Part shown: in pieces, positions 26,437-35,903 of the stretch | How positions within the stretch are numbered: position 1 is the stretch's first letter | Layout: the number at the start of each line of letters is the position of its first letter | Source: Pacificoceanicola sp048553275 | Lineage (GTDB): Bacteria > Pseudomonadota > Alphaproteobacteria > Rhodobacterales > Rhodobacteraceae | DNA: 64,000 nucleotides | Reading direction: 5' to 3' | NCBI RefSeq assembly: GCF_048553275.1 | Contig: NZ_JBLZMW010000005.1 | Coordinates: 62,001-126,000 of the forward strand | The notes under the pieces: model-generated | Seen by the model: the letters and a program-made list of their open reading frames with translations, nothing else | Told to the model about the DNA's origin: nothing | Databases searched by the model: none | Translations under genes and position numbers: made by a program

Positions 26437-27998
26437 GGCATGGGCTCCTGCCTGAGGATATCCGCCACCCGCAGGGCGTTGGCGGCAATGGTTAGCGACG
26501 GGTTCACGCCCATGGACGTCGGCATGAACGAGGCATCCACGACCCAGAGATTGCCGATCTCGTGGCTGCGGCAATCCGGGCGCAGCACACTTGTTTCCGG
26601 ATCGTCGCCAAACCGGAGCGTGCCGCAGGGATGGCCATAATTCAACTCCGGCACAAGGCCGAGAAACATCCTGCGGTGCCCCCTGAAGGCCCGGCGTATG
26701 GTACGGCGGAAGGCGCGGCGGCGGCGAAGCAATTCCGGAGCAAACGTGTAGTCGACCGAGAGCCTGTCCGGCATGGCGGGATCATAGGTCAGCCGGTTCT
26801 GAGCATAAGGCAGATCTTCCATTAGCCCCACGAACAACTGTGCATGACCAAAGAGACGCTCGGCGAGGGCGGCGGGCAGGCGTGTCATCTGCCGCGCTCC
26901 GGGCACCCGGGCAAAAGCGCTCCGGGCGAGCATAATGTTCAGATAATGCACGATTTCACCATAGGAGGCCCGAATACCCATGGCCTGCACCGTGCCGAAC
27001 CGCTCGCCCACGTGGTAGAGATCGCGCAGCGAGATTGCCTTGGTCGCGCCATCCTTCGCATCACCCGCCTTTGGCCAGAGCGCGAAAATCTCGTTGAGGT
27101 GAAACATGAGGTTGCACCCGACCTGACCGGAGCGGTTGGCAAGCCCGTTCGGATGCGCATCCGACGCAGATTTCAACAACAGATGCGCAGACCCGAGCGC
27201 GCCCCCGGCGAGGATGAAGCGCCGGGCGCGGAAGACCTGCGGATCACCCCTCAGCCGTGCCTCCACATGGCTGATCCGGTCGCCATCACTGGCCAGCCGG
27301 GTCACCTTGGCATCGGTCAGCAAGGTGGCGTTGCCGGTGGCCAGCGCCGGTTCAACACCGGCAGAGCGCCCGTCCATCTTGCACCGTTTCGGGCACTTCG
27401 TGCCAAGGCAGCTCTGACAGTCCGGCACCCGCTCCAACGCCGTGTGGGCGTGGTAGGGGTGCAGGCCCGCCGCAGTCAGGCTTTGCATCAACGACTGTTC
27501 GGTGCTGTTGAGACCGGGCGCATCGCGCAGCGGCAGGGCGGTTTCCGCGGACAGCGGATCGGCGGTGCCATAGATGCGATAGGTCCGCGCCGCGCGGTCG
27601 AAATAGGGCGCCATGGCGTCAAACCCGACCGGCCAGCCGCCGGTGGGATGCGGCTTGCCTTCGGTCGGTTCCAGATCGTGACGTTCCGGGCGCTCCAGAG
27701 TGGCGGCATAAAACACAGAGCTGCCGCCCACACCGGCACCAAGCGGCGCATAGAACGCACTGTGCCTGCCATTCAGGACAACATGCAGCGGCTCCTGCCA
27801 GAGGCCCCGGGTCCGGCGGGCTTCGGGCAGGAAAACATCACTCAATCCATTGGCTTCACTGCGATAGCCAGCGACGCCCTGTTCGAGGAAAAGCACCGTC
27901 TGCCCGGCCTCCGCCAGCGCCCGCCCGATGGTCCCGCCGCCCATGCCAGTGCCGATGACGATGGCGTCCCAAATCGTATCACAGGCCGGGTGGGTCAT
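26433..27998 (-). CDS. GMC family FAD-dependent oxidoreductase
   Basis: 521 residues. The N-terminal FAD motif (AIVIGTGMGGGTIGRALAEAG) and C-terminal GMC signature (LWVVDASFMPTSMGVNPSLTIAANALR) are intact, as is a Cys-rich CQSCLGTKCPKRCK stretch like that of membrane-bound or cholesterol-oxidase-type GMC enzymes. No signal peptide is seen. It starts 3 bases after the acyltransferase stop and overlaps the SDR start. A role in oxidising a sugar hydroxyl in the glycan pathway is inferred from position only. Confidence 0.87.
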   Translation of the reverse strand: MTHPACDTIWDAIVIGTGMGGGTIGRALAEAGQTVLFLEQGVAGYRSEANGLSDVFLPEARRTRGLWQEPLHVVLNGRHSAFYAPLGAGVGGSSVFYAATLERPERHDLEPTEGKPHPTGGWPVGFDAMAPYFDRAARTYRIYGTADPLSAETALPLRDAPGLNSTEQSLMQSLTAAGLHPYHAHTALERVPDCQSCLGTKCPKRCKMDGRSAGVEPALATGNATLLTDAKVTRLASDGDRISHVEARLRGDPQVFRARRFILAGGALGSAHLLLKSASDAHPNGLANRSGQVGCNLMFHLNEIFALWPKAGDAKDGATKAISLRDLYHVGERFGTVQAMGIRASYGEIVHYLNIMLARSAFARVPGARQMTRLPAALAERLFGHAQLFVGLMEDLPYAQNRLTYDPAMPDRLSVDYTFAPELLRRRRAFRRTIRRAFRGHRRMFLGLVPELNYGHPCGTLRFGDDPETSVLRPDCRSHEIGNLWVVDASFMPTSMGVNPSLTIAANALRVADILRQEPMP

Positions 27999-28001
27999 GC
28001 G

Positions 28002-30032
28002 CTAATCGTTAGAGCTGACCGTCAGGGCGGTCTGCTGTGTCATGCCGGAAAAGACCGGCGCAAAGACATCGCGCAGCCGCAGCGCGGCGGCGTTGGTCAC
28101 GTGGTTGTTGTCGAAATACTGGCCAGTGCCGTCGTGGATCGCAGAGCAATGGTACGGGTCGCACAGATAGGGCCATGTATCGAGCACCGTCACGCGGTCC
28201 TCCTCCTGAAGCGGCAGCCACAAGCCGTCAGCCAGGGCGGCGCGCAGGGCGAGGACCTGTCTGTCCACCTCATTGTGCGTGCTTGGTTTTGCCGCAAGGG
28301 GCCAATGCCGGTGGGCGGCCTCGCGAGCGGCCTTGCGGCTGTCGTAGTAGGGGATTTCCGGCGGTTGGCGCATGACAAAGACGGCGGGCCCCCAGGCCGA
28401 GAGCTTTGCCACCGTGTGCCGTGCGGCGCTGGCAAGAAGACGGGCCTGAATAGTTCCGATCTGTTCCAATCCGTCCGTGGGGTGCAGGGAAATGCGGTTT
28501 TGCGCATCCAGACCGACCCCCTGACCGCTGGCATAGTAGCTCCAGCGGCCGATCAGCAAAATGGATTCGAGGCTCGTCAGGCGCGGAAAGCTCTGTTCGA
28601 TCTGCTTGTTGGCCTGGGTGCAGGCGGTGTCCTGTGCCTGTGTCGCGCTGCTTTCGATCTTGCGCACGCCAAAAAGCGGCGGGCAGCCGGCGCGCCAGAG
28701 GATGATGCCCGGTACGTTCGCCTCGAAGGCGGCAAGGTCGAGGCCCTCCCTGAACGCGCGGACGTGGCTGTCACCCCAGACAAGAACACGCGGCGGACCC
28801 TCCGGGCCGATCGGGCAGACTTCCAGACCGTCGAGAGGCAGCACCGTGGCGGTGTAGCAGCGGCTCCAGTCCTGCAGGAAATCGGCGCTGGCGGCAATGT
28901 GGGTGCGAGCCTCCAGACCGAAACGACCTGGCAGGCCGTCCGCCTTGTAGAGCCATCCGCCGAGGCCGAGCAAAATCGCGGAGGCGAGCGCGGTTCCGGC
29001 AAAGACAGACCCGCCGGGCAGGCCGCGGGCGTGGCGCACCGGGGTTTCGACATAGCGCCACGACAGCCAGCCAAGACCGAAGGAGAGCGCCATCCAAACC
29101 AGCGATTCCAGTACGTTGGCATAGCCCTCCCGAAGGTAGGTGGAGAGCGTGTAGACCGGCCAGTGCCAGAGATAGAGAGAGTAGGATATCGCCCCGACAA
29201 ACATCGCGCACCGGTTGCAAAGCAATCGGTTGACCGGATTGCGATTGAGGCCGTTGGCGATGACAAGAACCGTGCCCAGCACCGGCGGGATCGCAAGCAG
29301 GCCGGGGAACAGGGGTCCGGCGGGAATAAACAACACAGATGCGAGGATCAGACCCATGCCGAGCCATGACAGCACCGCCCAGCCGCGCCACCGCCGCCCG
29401 GTTTCATATCCCCAAATGGCGAGGAGCACGCCGCTCAGCAGCTCCCACGCACGGAAAGGAAAGAGGTAGAAGGCCGCAGTCTGGGCGTAGGGGGTAAGCA
29501 GGATACTGCCAAGGAGTGACAGTGCCCATATGGCGACAAGCAAACCAAGCAACCCCCAACGCCAGCGCGCCAGGAAAAGAATGAGCAAAGGCAAGAGGAT
29601 ATAGAACTGCTCTTCGACCGCGAGGGACCAGGTGTGAAGCAGGGGCTTGTCCTCGGAGGCGGCGTCGAAATAGCCCGCGCTGCGGAAGAACAAGACGTTC
29701 GAGAGATAGACCGTGGCAGCAATCAGGGATTTCCCATACTCGCGGAATTCAAAGGGCAACAGCAGCGCCCAGCCAAGCAGCGTAGTCACGATGGCCATGA
29801 CAAAAAAGGCGGGCGCGAGGCGGCGGAATCGGCGGATATAGAAATTTTTCAACCAGATACGGCCGGTCTGATCGTATTCCCGCCAGAGGATTCCACCGAT
29901 CAGAAAACCGGAGATCACGAAGAAGACATCGACACCGACAAAACCGCCCTGAAGCGGCATACCAAAGTGATAAAGAACAACAGACAGCACAGCGACGGCG
30001 CGAAGGCCGTCGATATCGCCCCGGTAGGGCAT
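28002..30032 (-). CDS. Acyltransferase 3 with C-terminal SGNH domain (OafA/YrhL-like)
   Basis: About 676 residues from the ATG at 30032. The N-terminal half has about ten membrane helices and opens with the family motif YRGDIDGLRAVAVLSVVLYHFG. The C-terminal SGNH domain has the GDSH block (VLVWGDSHVRAF) and a closing D-x2-H (DNNHVTN). Family role: O-acylation of surface glycans. The true start is unclear: the frame is open to a GTG at 30179, while a well-placed ribosome binding site instead serves an 11-codon out-of-frame ORF ending 20 bases upstream. First gene of an operon with the GMC oxidoreductase and the SDR. Confidence 0.85.
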   Translation of the reverse strand: MPYRGDIDGLRAVAVLSVVLYHFGMPLQGGFVGVDVFFVISGFLIGGILWREYDQTGRIWLKNFYIRRFRRLAPAFFVMAIVTTLLGWALLLPFEFREYGKSLIAATVYLSNVLFFRSAGYFDAASEDKPLLHTWSLAVEEQFYILLPLLILFLARWRWGLLGLLVAIWALSLLGSILLTPYAQTAAFYLFPFRAWELLSGVLLAIWGYETGRRWRGWAVLSWLGMGLILASVLFIPAGPLFPGLLAIPPVLGTVLVIANGLNRNPVNRLLCNRCAMFVGAISYSLYLWHWPVYTLSTYLREGYANVLESLVWMALSFGLGWLSWRYVETPVRHARGLPGGSVFAGTALASAILLGLGGWLYKADGLPGRFGLEARTHIAASADFLQDWSRCYTATVLPLDGLEVCPIGPEGPPRVLVWGDSHVRAFREGLDLAAFEANVPGIILWRAGCPPLFGVRKIESSATQAQDTACTQANKQIEQSFPRLTSLESILLIGRWSYYASGQGVGLDAQNRISLHPTDGLEQIGTIQARLLASAARHTVAKLSAWGPAVFVMRQPPEIPYYDSRKAAREAAHRHWPLAAKPSTHNEVDRQVLALRAALADGLWLPLQEEDRVTVLDTWPYLCDPYHCSAIHDGTGQYFDNNHVTNAAALRLRDVFAPVFSGMTQQTALTVSSND

Positions 30033-30052
30033 GGTCTGACCGAGCGGGGCGC

Positions 30053-30088
30053 TCAATCGAGGGGCCTCAGCTGTGCGAGCCGGGTCAT
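30053..30088 (-). other. 11-codon upstream ORF with strong ribosome binding site
   Basis: ATG at 30088 with GGAAGGAGC 4 bases upstream reads MTRLAQLRPLD and stops 20 bases before the likely acyltransferase start, which has no good site of its own. It could couple translation to the acyltransferase, or mark a frameshift in its N-terminus. Low certainty. Confidence 0.35.
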
Positions 30089-30275
30089 GTTTGCTCCTTC
30101 CGGGTTCTCCGGGTCTGCGGTCTGATCCGTCGGTCTGGATTTTCCCTGACGAGCGGACAGACGTAAGCGCGTCATGCACATGGAATACGGCGTGACGTGA
30201 AGGTGTTGCTATAGGTTTAACTATAGATCAAATCTTGGCGGGAATTGGGCGAATGACGGGCTGGGAGTGTATTTT

Positions 30276-30770
30276 GTGATCGAAAAACAAGTCTCTGCCG
30301 AGGTGCCGGATTGGAGCCGGGAATCTGTAAGACGCGTCTGGGATCCAGGACAGAAATTGTTGCGGGCGCTGCGCCGCTATCAGGCGGCGAAGGCGCGGGG
30401 GGGCGTTCTTGGCCGTTTGGCGTGCAAATACTGGGCTCTGAATCACCTGTTCTGGTCGACAATCTGTCAGACGGAGCTGCACCTGAATACGGAGGTTGGC
30501 GGCGGTCTGCGGTTGACGCATCCGACCGGGATCATCATCCATCCCGATGCCAAGATCGGCGTGAATTGCATGATATTTCATCAGGTTACACTTGCCGGAC
30601 CGGTTGTTCTCGGGGGGCATGTGGATGTTGGCGCCGGCGCGAAACTGATCGGACCACTGACGGTGGGGGATCACGCGGTGATCGGCGCGAACGCGGTGGT
30701 GACCAAGGACGTTCCCGCAGGGGCCACAGTGGCCGGAATCCCGGCGCGGGTGATCCGGGACGGTGGTTAA
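30276..30770 (+). CDS. Serine O-acetyltransferase-like hexapeptide acyltransferase
   Basis: 164-residue left-handed beta-helix acyltransferase. Hexapeptide repeats run from about residue 70 (GLRLTHPTGIIIHPDAKIGVNCMIFHQVTLAG...), ending in VVTKDVPAGATVAGIPARVI as in CysE/exopolysaccharide acetyltransferases. It is shorter than CysE, lacking most of the N-terminal helical domain, so I favour sugar acetylation over cysteine synthesis. The GTG at 30276 is preferred because GGGAG lies 8 bases upstream; a GTG at 30267 overlaps that site. Stands alone. Confidence 0.78.
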   Translation: MIEKQVSAEVPDWSRESVRRVWDPGQKLLRALRRYQAAKARGGVLGRLACKYWALNHLFWSTICQTELHLNTEVGGGLRLTHPTGIIIHPDAKIGVNCMIFHQVTLAGPVVLGGHVDVGAGAKLIGPLTVGDHAVIGANAVVTKDVPAGATVAGIPARVIRDGG

Positions 30771-31019
30771 TTCGGCGATTTTCGACCCGGGATTAACGCG
30801 CCGCGCGGTGGGGTTAATACCCCGTGCGCCAAAATCAGGCCCAAGGACAACCTACATCTTGGGGCGCGGCCAGATCCACCCACCACGGGTTAATCGACGT
30901 TAACCGCTTCGCGGGGCGCGTTAAGGGGCGTTTGGTACGATTCTCGCCGAGTTTGGTACAAAACTCAAATGGCTGCGGTGAGTCGCGGAACTGCCGCCGT
31001 TGCAGCCCGATGTTTTTGG
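30771..31019. promoter_or_regulatory. Intergenic region with paired TTTGGTAC repeats
   Basis: No gene is seen. TTTGGTAC occurs at 30931-30938 and 30952-30959, 21 bases apart (two helical turns). An inverted repeat GGTTAA-N6-TTAACC lies at 30889-30906. Both are operator-like; which gene they serve is not clear because the two flanking genes converge here. Confidence 0.25.
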
Positions 31020-31535
31020 TTAATCAGTCGGGCCGCCCAGCAGATCGACCAGTTTCGCCACCGTGTTGAGATTGCGTGTGGTGCCCTGCTCCATCGCGGC
31101 CAGCTTCAGCTTTGAGCGCCCTATGCCATCCGGATAATGAATGAAGACCGTGCGGCCCAACGGGATGATTTCCTCGGTGGACAGGCCGCGCGGCGCGAGG
31201 GCGTCCGACTCTGGCGCGTCCGGCAGAAAGAGCACGCCGATCTGATTCGGCCGCGCGTCCGGCCACGGGTTGGCACGCAGGGCTGCCGCCATCTCGGACG
31301 CGCTGCGCAGGAGAACGCCGACGGGCTTGCCAGCATAGGCCGCGAGCCGGGTTTCGAGCGCGGCGCGGATGGTGGGCTCGTCGCCATGGGCGGTGAAAAG
31401 CGCATTGCCGCTGGCGATATAGGTGGAGACCTGCGTGAACCCGGCCTGCGTACAGAGTGCGCGCAAGTCGGCCATCGGCAGTTTGCCGGTGCCGCCGACA
31501 TTCACGGCACGCAGGAGGGCGCAATAGCGGGTCAT
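31020..31535 (-). CDS. DUF1697 domain-containing protein
   Basis: 171 residues. Recognisable DUF1697 pattern: N-terminal YCALLRAVNVGGTGKLPMADLRAL, then a YIASGNALF segment and IGVLFLPDAPE, ending in TTRNLNTVAKLVDLL. The biochemical function of this family is not known. It stands alone between the acetyltransferase and the glnK-amtB operon. The ATG at 31535 has no clear binding site. Confidence 0.85.
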   Translation of the reverse strand: MTRYCALLRAVNVGGTGKLPMADLRALCTQAGFTQVSTYIASGNALFTAHGDEPTIRAALETRLAAYAGKPVGVLLRSASEMAAALRANPWPDARPNQIGVLFLPDAPESDALAPRGLSTEEIIPLGRTVFIHYPDGIGRSKLKLAAMEQGTTRNLNTVAKLVDLLGGPTD

Positions 31536-31600
31536 GGGCGAACAGTAGCGCAGCAGGAGGGATTGAGAAACGCTTCGCTTCGGACAGGGGGTCCGGGCAC

Positions 31601-31627
31601 AAAAAGCCCGGGCGCGAACGCCCGGGC
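31601..31627 (-). terminator. Rho-independent terminator of glnK-amtB
   Basis: Perfect 9-bp stem GCCCGGGCG/CGCCCGGGC with CGAA loop (31606-31627); on the minus strand it is followed by five U's. It lies about 30 bases past the amtB stop. Confidence 0.93.
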
Positions 31628-31658
31628 AGTGTTTCCTTAGGCCGATAGGAAGGAGAAC

Positions 31659-32978
31659 TCAGCCCTTAGAGAATTCGGGGTAGGCTTCCATGCCCAGCTC
31701 CGCCATGTCGAGACCGTTGATCTCGTCCTCTTCGGACACCCGGATGCCGACGGTCATCTTGAGGATGAACCACACGATGCCGGAGGTCACGAAGACGAAG
31801 GCGCCGATGGACACGATACCAAGGATCTGCGTCGCGAAGGATGTGCCTTCGGTGTAGAAGGGAACCGCAAGGGTGCCCCAGATGCCGGCCAGCAGGTGAA
31901 CCGGGATGGCGCCGACGACGTCGTCGATCTTCATCTTGTCGAGCATCGGGACGGTGAAGACCACGATTGCGCCGCCGATGGCACCGATCCAAAGCGCACC
32001 GAAGAGCGACGGGTCGAGCGGACCTGCGGTGATGGACACGAGGCCAGCCAGAGCGCCGTTCAGCGTCATGGTGAGGTCAGGCTTCTTGTACATGAACTGG
32101 GTCAGCAGGAGAGCGACGACAGCACCGGAGGCCGCAGCCATGTTGGTGTTGGCGAAGATGCGGGACACGTCGGTCACGTCGCCCACGGTGCCCATGGCAA
32201 GCTGCGAGCCGCCGTTGAAGCCGAACCAGCCGAGCCACAGGATGAACGTACCCAAGGTAGCAAGCGCAAGGTTGGAGCCCGGCATCGGGATGACGCGGCC
32301 GTCCTTGTATTTGCCGATACGCGGGCCGAGGATCAGAGCACCGGCAAGCGCTGCAAAGCCACCCGCTGCGTGCACCAGGGTCGAGCCAGCGAAGTCAGAG
32401 AAGCCTGCTTCCGAGAGCCAGCCGCCGCCCCACTGCCAGGATGCTTCGATCGGGTAGATGAAGCCGGTCAGCACGACAACGAAGATCAGGAAGGGCCAGA
32501 GCTTGATGCGCTCTGCGAGCGTGCCGGACACGATGGACGCGGTGGTCGCACAGAACATCAGCTGGAAGAAGAAGTCGGAGCCAGCGGAGGCATAATCAAG
32601 CGCCGCTGCATCCGCGCCAAGGCCGACGGGCTCAAGCGAAGTGATGGCGAAGAACGGGCCAAGCCAGCCTTCGACCAGCCATTCGGCCGGGTACATGATG
32701 CCAAAACCAACGAGCCAGTACATGATGGCCGCGATGGAGAAGAGCGCGATGTTCTTGGTCAGCTGCATCGTGACGTTCTTGGAGCGGACGAGGCCCGCTT
32801 CGAGCATGGCAAAGCCTGCCGCCATCCAGAACACCAGGAAGCCGCCGATCAGGAACAGCAGGGTGGTGAAGATATACGGGTTGATGTCCGGGGCCGCGGC
32901 TGCGGCGTCCTGAGCAGAGCCCAGCGTGGGCAGGGCCACGAGCAGCGCAGCGGGCGCCAGTGTTTTCAGAAGGTTCAT
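31659..32978 (-). CDS. amtB: Ammonium transporter AmtB
   Basis: 439-residue inner-membrane ammonium channel. It has a signal-like N-terminus (LLKTLAPAALLVALPTLGSAQ), about 11 helices and the family signatures DFAGSTLVHAAGGFAALAGALILGPR and GWFGFNGGSQL. The C-terminal cytosolic tail (GIRVSEEDEINGLDMAELGMEAYPEF) is the PII-binding region. It follows glnK in the same operon, the standard arrangement in which GlnK plugs the channel under nitrogen sufficiency. Confidence 0.97.
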   Translation of the reverse strand: MNLLKTLAPAALLVALPTLGSAQDAAAAAPDINPYIFTTLLFLIGGFLVFWMAAGFAMLEAGLVRSKNVTMQLTKNIALFSIAAIMYWLVGFGIMYPAEWLVEGWLGPFFAITSLEPVGLGADAAALDYASAGSDFFFQLMFCATTASIVSGTLAERIKLWPFLIFVVVLTGFIYPIEASWQWGGGWLSEAGFSDFAGSTLVHAAGGFAALAGALILGPRIGKYKDGRVIPMPGSNLALATLGTFILWLGWFGFNGGSQLAMGTVGDVTDVSRIFANTNMAAASGAVVALLLTQFMYKKPDLTMTLNGALAGLVSITAGPLDPSLFGALWIGAIGGAIVVFTVPMLDKMKIDDVVGAIPVHLLAGIWGTLAVPFYTEGTSFATQILGIVSIGAFVFVTSGIVWFILKMTVGIRVSEEDEINGLDMAELGMEAYPEFSKG

Positions 32979-33013
32979 TGTTCGGATGTCCTCTTTGTCC
33001 TGTTGGGTCCGCG

Positions 33014-33352
33014 TCAGAGCGCGTCTGCGTCGGTTTCGCCGGTGCGGACCCGCACGGCCTGCTGCACGTCGAGTACGAAGATCTTGCCGTCACCGATCTT
33101 GCCGGTCTGGGCGGTGGACTTGATGGTATCGACCACCTGGTCCGCCATGGCCGCGCCAACGACGATTTCGAGCTTGATTTTCGGCACGAAGTTCACGGCG
33201 TATTCCGCGCCACGGTAGATTTCTGTATGGCCGGACTGCGAGCCGAAGCCCTTGATTTCCGTCACCATCATGCCGCGTACGCCGATCCCGGTGAGCGCCT
33301 CGCGCACCTCTTCGAGCTTGAACGGCTTGATCGTTGCAATGATCAGTTTCAC
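33014..33352 (-). CDS. glnK: P-II family nitrogen regulator GlnK
   Basis: 112 residues, the exact PII length. Tyr51 in the T-loop (RGAEYAVNF) is present for uridylylation, and the B-loop/C-loop region (TGKIGDGKIFVLDV, VRVRTGE) is intact. First gene of glnK-amtB. GlnK rather than GlnB is assigned from the amtB linkage. The upstream region contains a partial match to a sigma-54 promoter with wrong spacing, so regulation by nitrogen is expected but not shown. Confidence 0.97.
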   Translation of the reverse strand: MKLIIATIKPFKLEEVREALTGIGVRGMMVTEIKGFGSQSGHTEIYRGAEYAVNFVPKIKLEIVVGAAMADQVVDTIKSTAQTGKIGDGKIFVLDVQQAVRVRTGETDADAL

Positions 33353-33608
33353 CTTGGTCCCTTTCGCTTTTGCAGGGCGTGCCTGCTATTGGCTTTTGCA
33401 GAAAGGCGCTCGGGACGGCGTTATGGAAGGTTGAAGCGCGTATTTCGGGGGCAGTTTCCGGGTTTAGTGTTCAAAAATTGTGCGTTCTAATTTTCGTGCC
33501 TAAAAATTATGCAACTTACGAAGCGAATTCTCGCCTAAATGTGGTCAACATTGCTGCGCAAGCACGATAGGTTTGGCACAACAAAAGCGAAAAAACCGGG
33601 CAGATTTC

Positions 33609-35795
33609 ATGAGTGATTCACGACGCAGGCCGGGGCGGCTCGTCGCAGACAGGCGATACCCCAAGAAGGGCGCCGCTGCGGCAAAGTCCAAGGCGAAACC
33701 GACAAAGGCGCGCAAGAAGGCACCCGCGCGGCGCAAGGCTCCGGCCCGGCGACGCAATCCAATTGCCGCTTTCGTGCTCGGGTTTTTCGGTCGGATCTTC
33801 AGCCTGATCTGGCGCACGGTGGCGTTTGCGACGATCGTGGCGGTGCTGATCGTGGCCGGGATCGTCTTTGTCATGCAGTCGGACATGCCGCCTGCCTCGC
33901 AGATGGTCGATGGCCGGGCCAAAGGCTCCGTCACGTTGCTCGACAATCGCGGGGCCATCTTTGCGCTGCGCGGGGATCAGTTCGGCGGTGTGGTGACGGC
34001 GGCCAGCGTGTCGCCGCATCTGAAGAACGCGATCGTCGCAACGGAGGACAAGCGGTTCTACCGACACTTCGGGGTGAGTCCGCGCGGGATTGCCGGGGCG
34101 ATCAAGATCAACCTGTCCGAAGGGCGCTCGGCGCTGTCCGGTCATGGCGGCTCGACCATCACGCAACAGACCGCCAAGCTGCTGTGCATCGGGGTGCCGT
34201 TCGATCCGACGGAATGGAAGAACGAGGCGGAGTACATCGAGGATTGCCGCCGGTCCTCGCTGGCGCGGAAGGCGAAGGAAGCCCTCTACGCCATCGCGAT
34301 GGAAGTGAAATACACCAAGGACGAGATCCTCTCGATCTATATGAACCGGGCCTACATGGGCGGCGGCGCTTATGGGGCGGAGGCCGCGTCGCAGCGGTAT
34401 TTCTCCAAACCCGCGGCGGCGCTGGACCCGGCGGAGGCGGCGATGCTTGCCGGATTGCTGACTGCGCCGTCGTCGCTTGCGCCGACCGCCAATCTCAAGC
34501 GAAGCCAGGATCGTGCCGCGACGGTGCTGCGCCTGATGAATGATCAGGGATATCTGAGCGACAAGGACACGGCCTATTATCAGGCGCACCCGGCGGCGCT
34601 GTCCGACGAGGCGGGCAACCTGCGGGGGGGATACTTTGCCGATTGGGTCATGCAGTCCGGGCCGGAGTTCTTTACCAAGGACACGACAGAGGACGTGGTG
34701 ATCCAGACCACGCTGGACCAGCGAATCCAGCGCGCCACGGCCGATGCGGTGAACCAGGTCTTCAAGGAGAAGGTGCGCGAGGGTTCCAAGGCGCAGGTGG
34801 CCGTGGTGGTCATGGATGCCGAAGGTGCGGTGCGGGCGATGGTCGGCGGGCGCGATACCGACGCGTCGGGTCTGTTCAACCGCGCATCCCAGGCGGTTCG
34901 GCAGACCGGCTCAGCCTTCAAGCCGTTTGTCTACGCCACCGCGCTGGAGCTTGGCTACTCGCCGCTCGATACGGTTCTGGACGAGCCTTATTGCCTCAAC
35001 ATCGCCGGATCCGGACAGTGGTGCCCGGAAAACTATACCCGCCAGCATTATGGCCGCGTCACGCTGACCGAGGCGCTGAAGCGATCGCTCAATGTCCCGG
35101 CGGTCAAGGTGTCCGAGAGTGTCGGGCGCGATCTGGTGATCCGGGTGGCACATGATTTCGGCATCGTGCGCGATTTGCACGACACCCCCGCCATGGCGCT
35201 TGGCACATCGGAGGCAACGCTGATCGAGATGACAGGCGCCTATGCGGGCATCCTCAATGGCGGCTCCTCGGTGCAGCCATACGGGCTGAAGGAACTGCGC
35301 CTGAAAGGGGAGAGCGAGCCGCTCATGGGAAGTGGCGGCGGCATCGGCGAGCGGGTCATTCAGCCCGACGCGGCGCATCAACTGATCTGGATGATGGAAA
35401 AGGTCGTCACCGAAGGCTCCGGCGGGCGCGCACGCCTGCCCGACCGTGAAGCCGCCGGCAAGACCGGCACCAGCCAGGAGGCGCGGGATGCGTGGTTCAT
35501 CGGTTTTACCGCCGATTACGTGACCGGCGTTTGGATGGGCTATGACGACAATACTCCGCTGACCGGTGTGACCGGCGGCGGGCTGCCTGCCGAGTTGTGG
35601 CACGAGGTCATGGTGCGGGTGAACGAAGGCGTGCCGGTGAAGCCGCTGCCGATGCAGGCGCCGGTGGCACCGCAGCGCGCGCCGGAACCCGAGCCAGAGC
35701 CCGTACCGCAGGCGCAGCAGCGCAATGGCGGGGCGCGGGTCGGCGATACGCTGCTTGATCAGGTGCTGCGCGATATCTTCGGCGGAGGGAACTGA
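33609..35795 (+). CDS. Class A penicillin-binding protein (PBP1A-like transglycosylase/transpeptidase)
   Basis: 728 residues; peptidoglycan polymerase and crosslinker at the inner membrane. It has a basic Lys/Ala-rich cytosolic N-terminus and one membrane anchor (about 65-90). The transglycosylase has catalytic Glu146 in ATEDKRFYRHFG and GGSTITQQTAK. The transpeptidase has Ser435 in SAFK, SLN in RSLNVPAV and Lys618 in KTGTS. The C-terminus is Pro/Glu-rich. I prefer the ATG at 33609; a TTG at 33573 would add 12 residues. Upstream 33353-33608 is an AT-richer promoter region shared with divergent glnK. Confidence 0.93.
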   Translation: MSDSRRRPGRLVADRRYPKKGAAAAKSKAKPTKARKKAPARRKAPARRRNPIAAFVLGFFGRIFSLIWRTVAFATIVAVLIVAGIVFVMQSDMPPASQMVDGRAKGSVTLLDNRGAIFALRGDQFGGVVTAASVSPHLKNAIVATEDKRFYRHFGVSPRGIAGAIKINLSEGRSALSGHGGSTITQQTAKLLCIGVPFDPTEWKNEAEYIEDCRRSSLARKAKEALYAIAMEVKYTKDEILSIYMNRAYMGGGAYGAEAASQRYFSKPAAALDPAEAAMLAGLLTAPSSLAPTANLKRSQDRAATVLRLMNDQGYLSDKDTAYYQAHPAALSDEAGNLRGGYFADWVMQSGPEFFTKDTTEDVVIQTTLDQRIQRATADAVNQVFKEKVREGSKAQVAVVVMDAEGAVRAMVGGRDTDASGLFNRASQAVRQTGSAFKPFVYATALELGYSPLDTVLDEPYCLNIAGSGQWCPENYTRQHYGRVTLTEALKRSLNVPAVKVSESVGRDLVIRVAHDFGIVRDLHDTPAMALGTSEATLIEMTGAYAGILNGGSSVQPYGLKELRLKGESEPLMGSGGGIGERVIQPDAAHQLIWMMEKVVTEGSGGRARLPDREAAGKTGTSQEARDAWFIGFTADYVTGVWMGYDDNTPLTGVTGGGLPAELWHEVMVRVNEGVPVKPLPMQAPVAPQRAPEPEPEPVPQAQQRNGGARVGDTLLDQVLRDIFGGGN

Positions 35796-35903
35796 GGGCT
35801 GGCGGGCGTTTGACGAGAACGCAACCGCCGACCTGCCCACGGCAATCGGACCGACCCTTTTGAAGGTGATCCGCTGGCCCTTCGGGTCGGCGGGCATCGC
35901 CCG

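Noticed and set aside
26844..29369. An 841-residue plus-strand frame opposite the GMC and acyltransferase genes
   Set aside because: Antisense to two genes with clear motifs; low-complexity composition.
30889..30906. CtrA binding site (TTAA-N7-TTAA)
   Set aside because: The spacer is 6 bases, not 7, and there is no second copy at correct spacing.
33371..33384. Sigma-54 promoter for glnK (GGCACG ... TGCA on the minus strand)
   Set aside because: The spacing between the GG and GC elements is 8 bases instead of 10, so it does not fit the -24/-12 rule.
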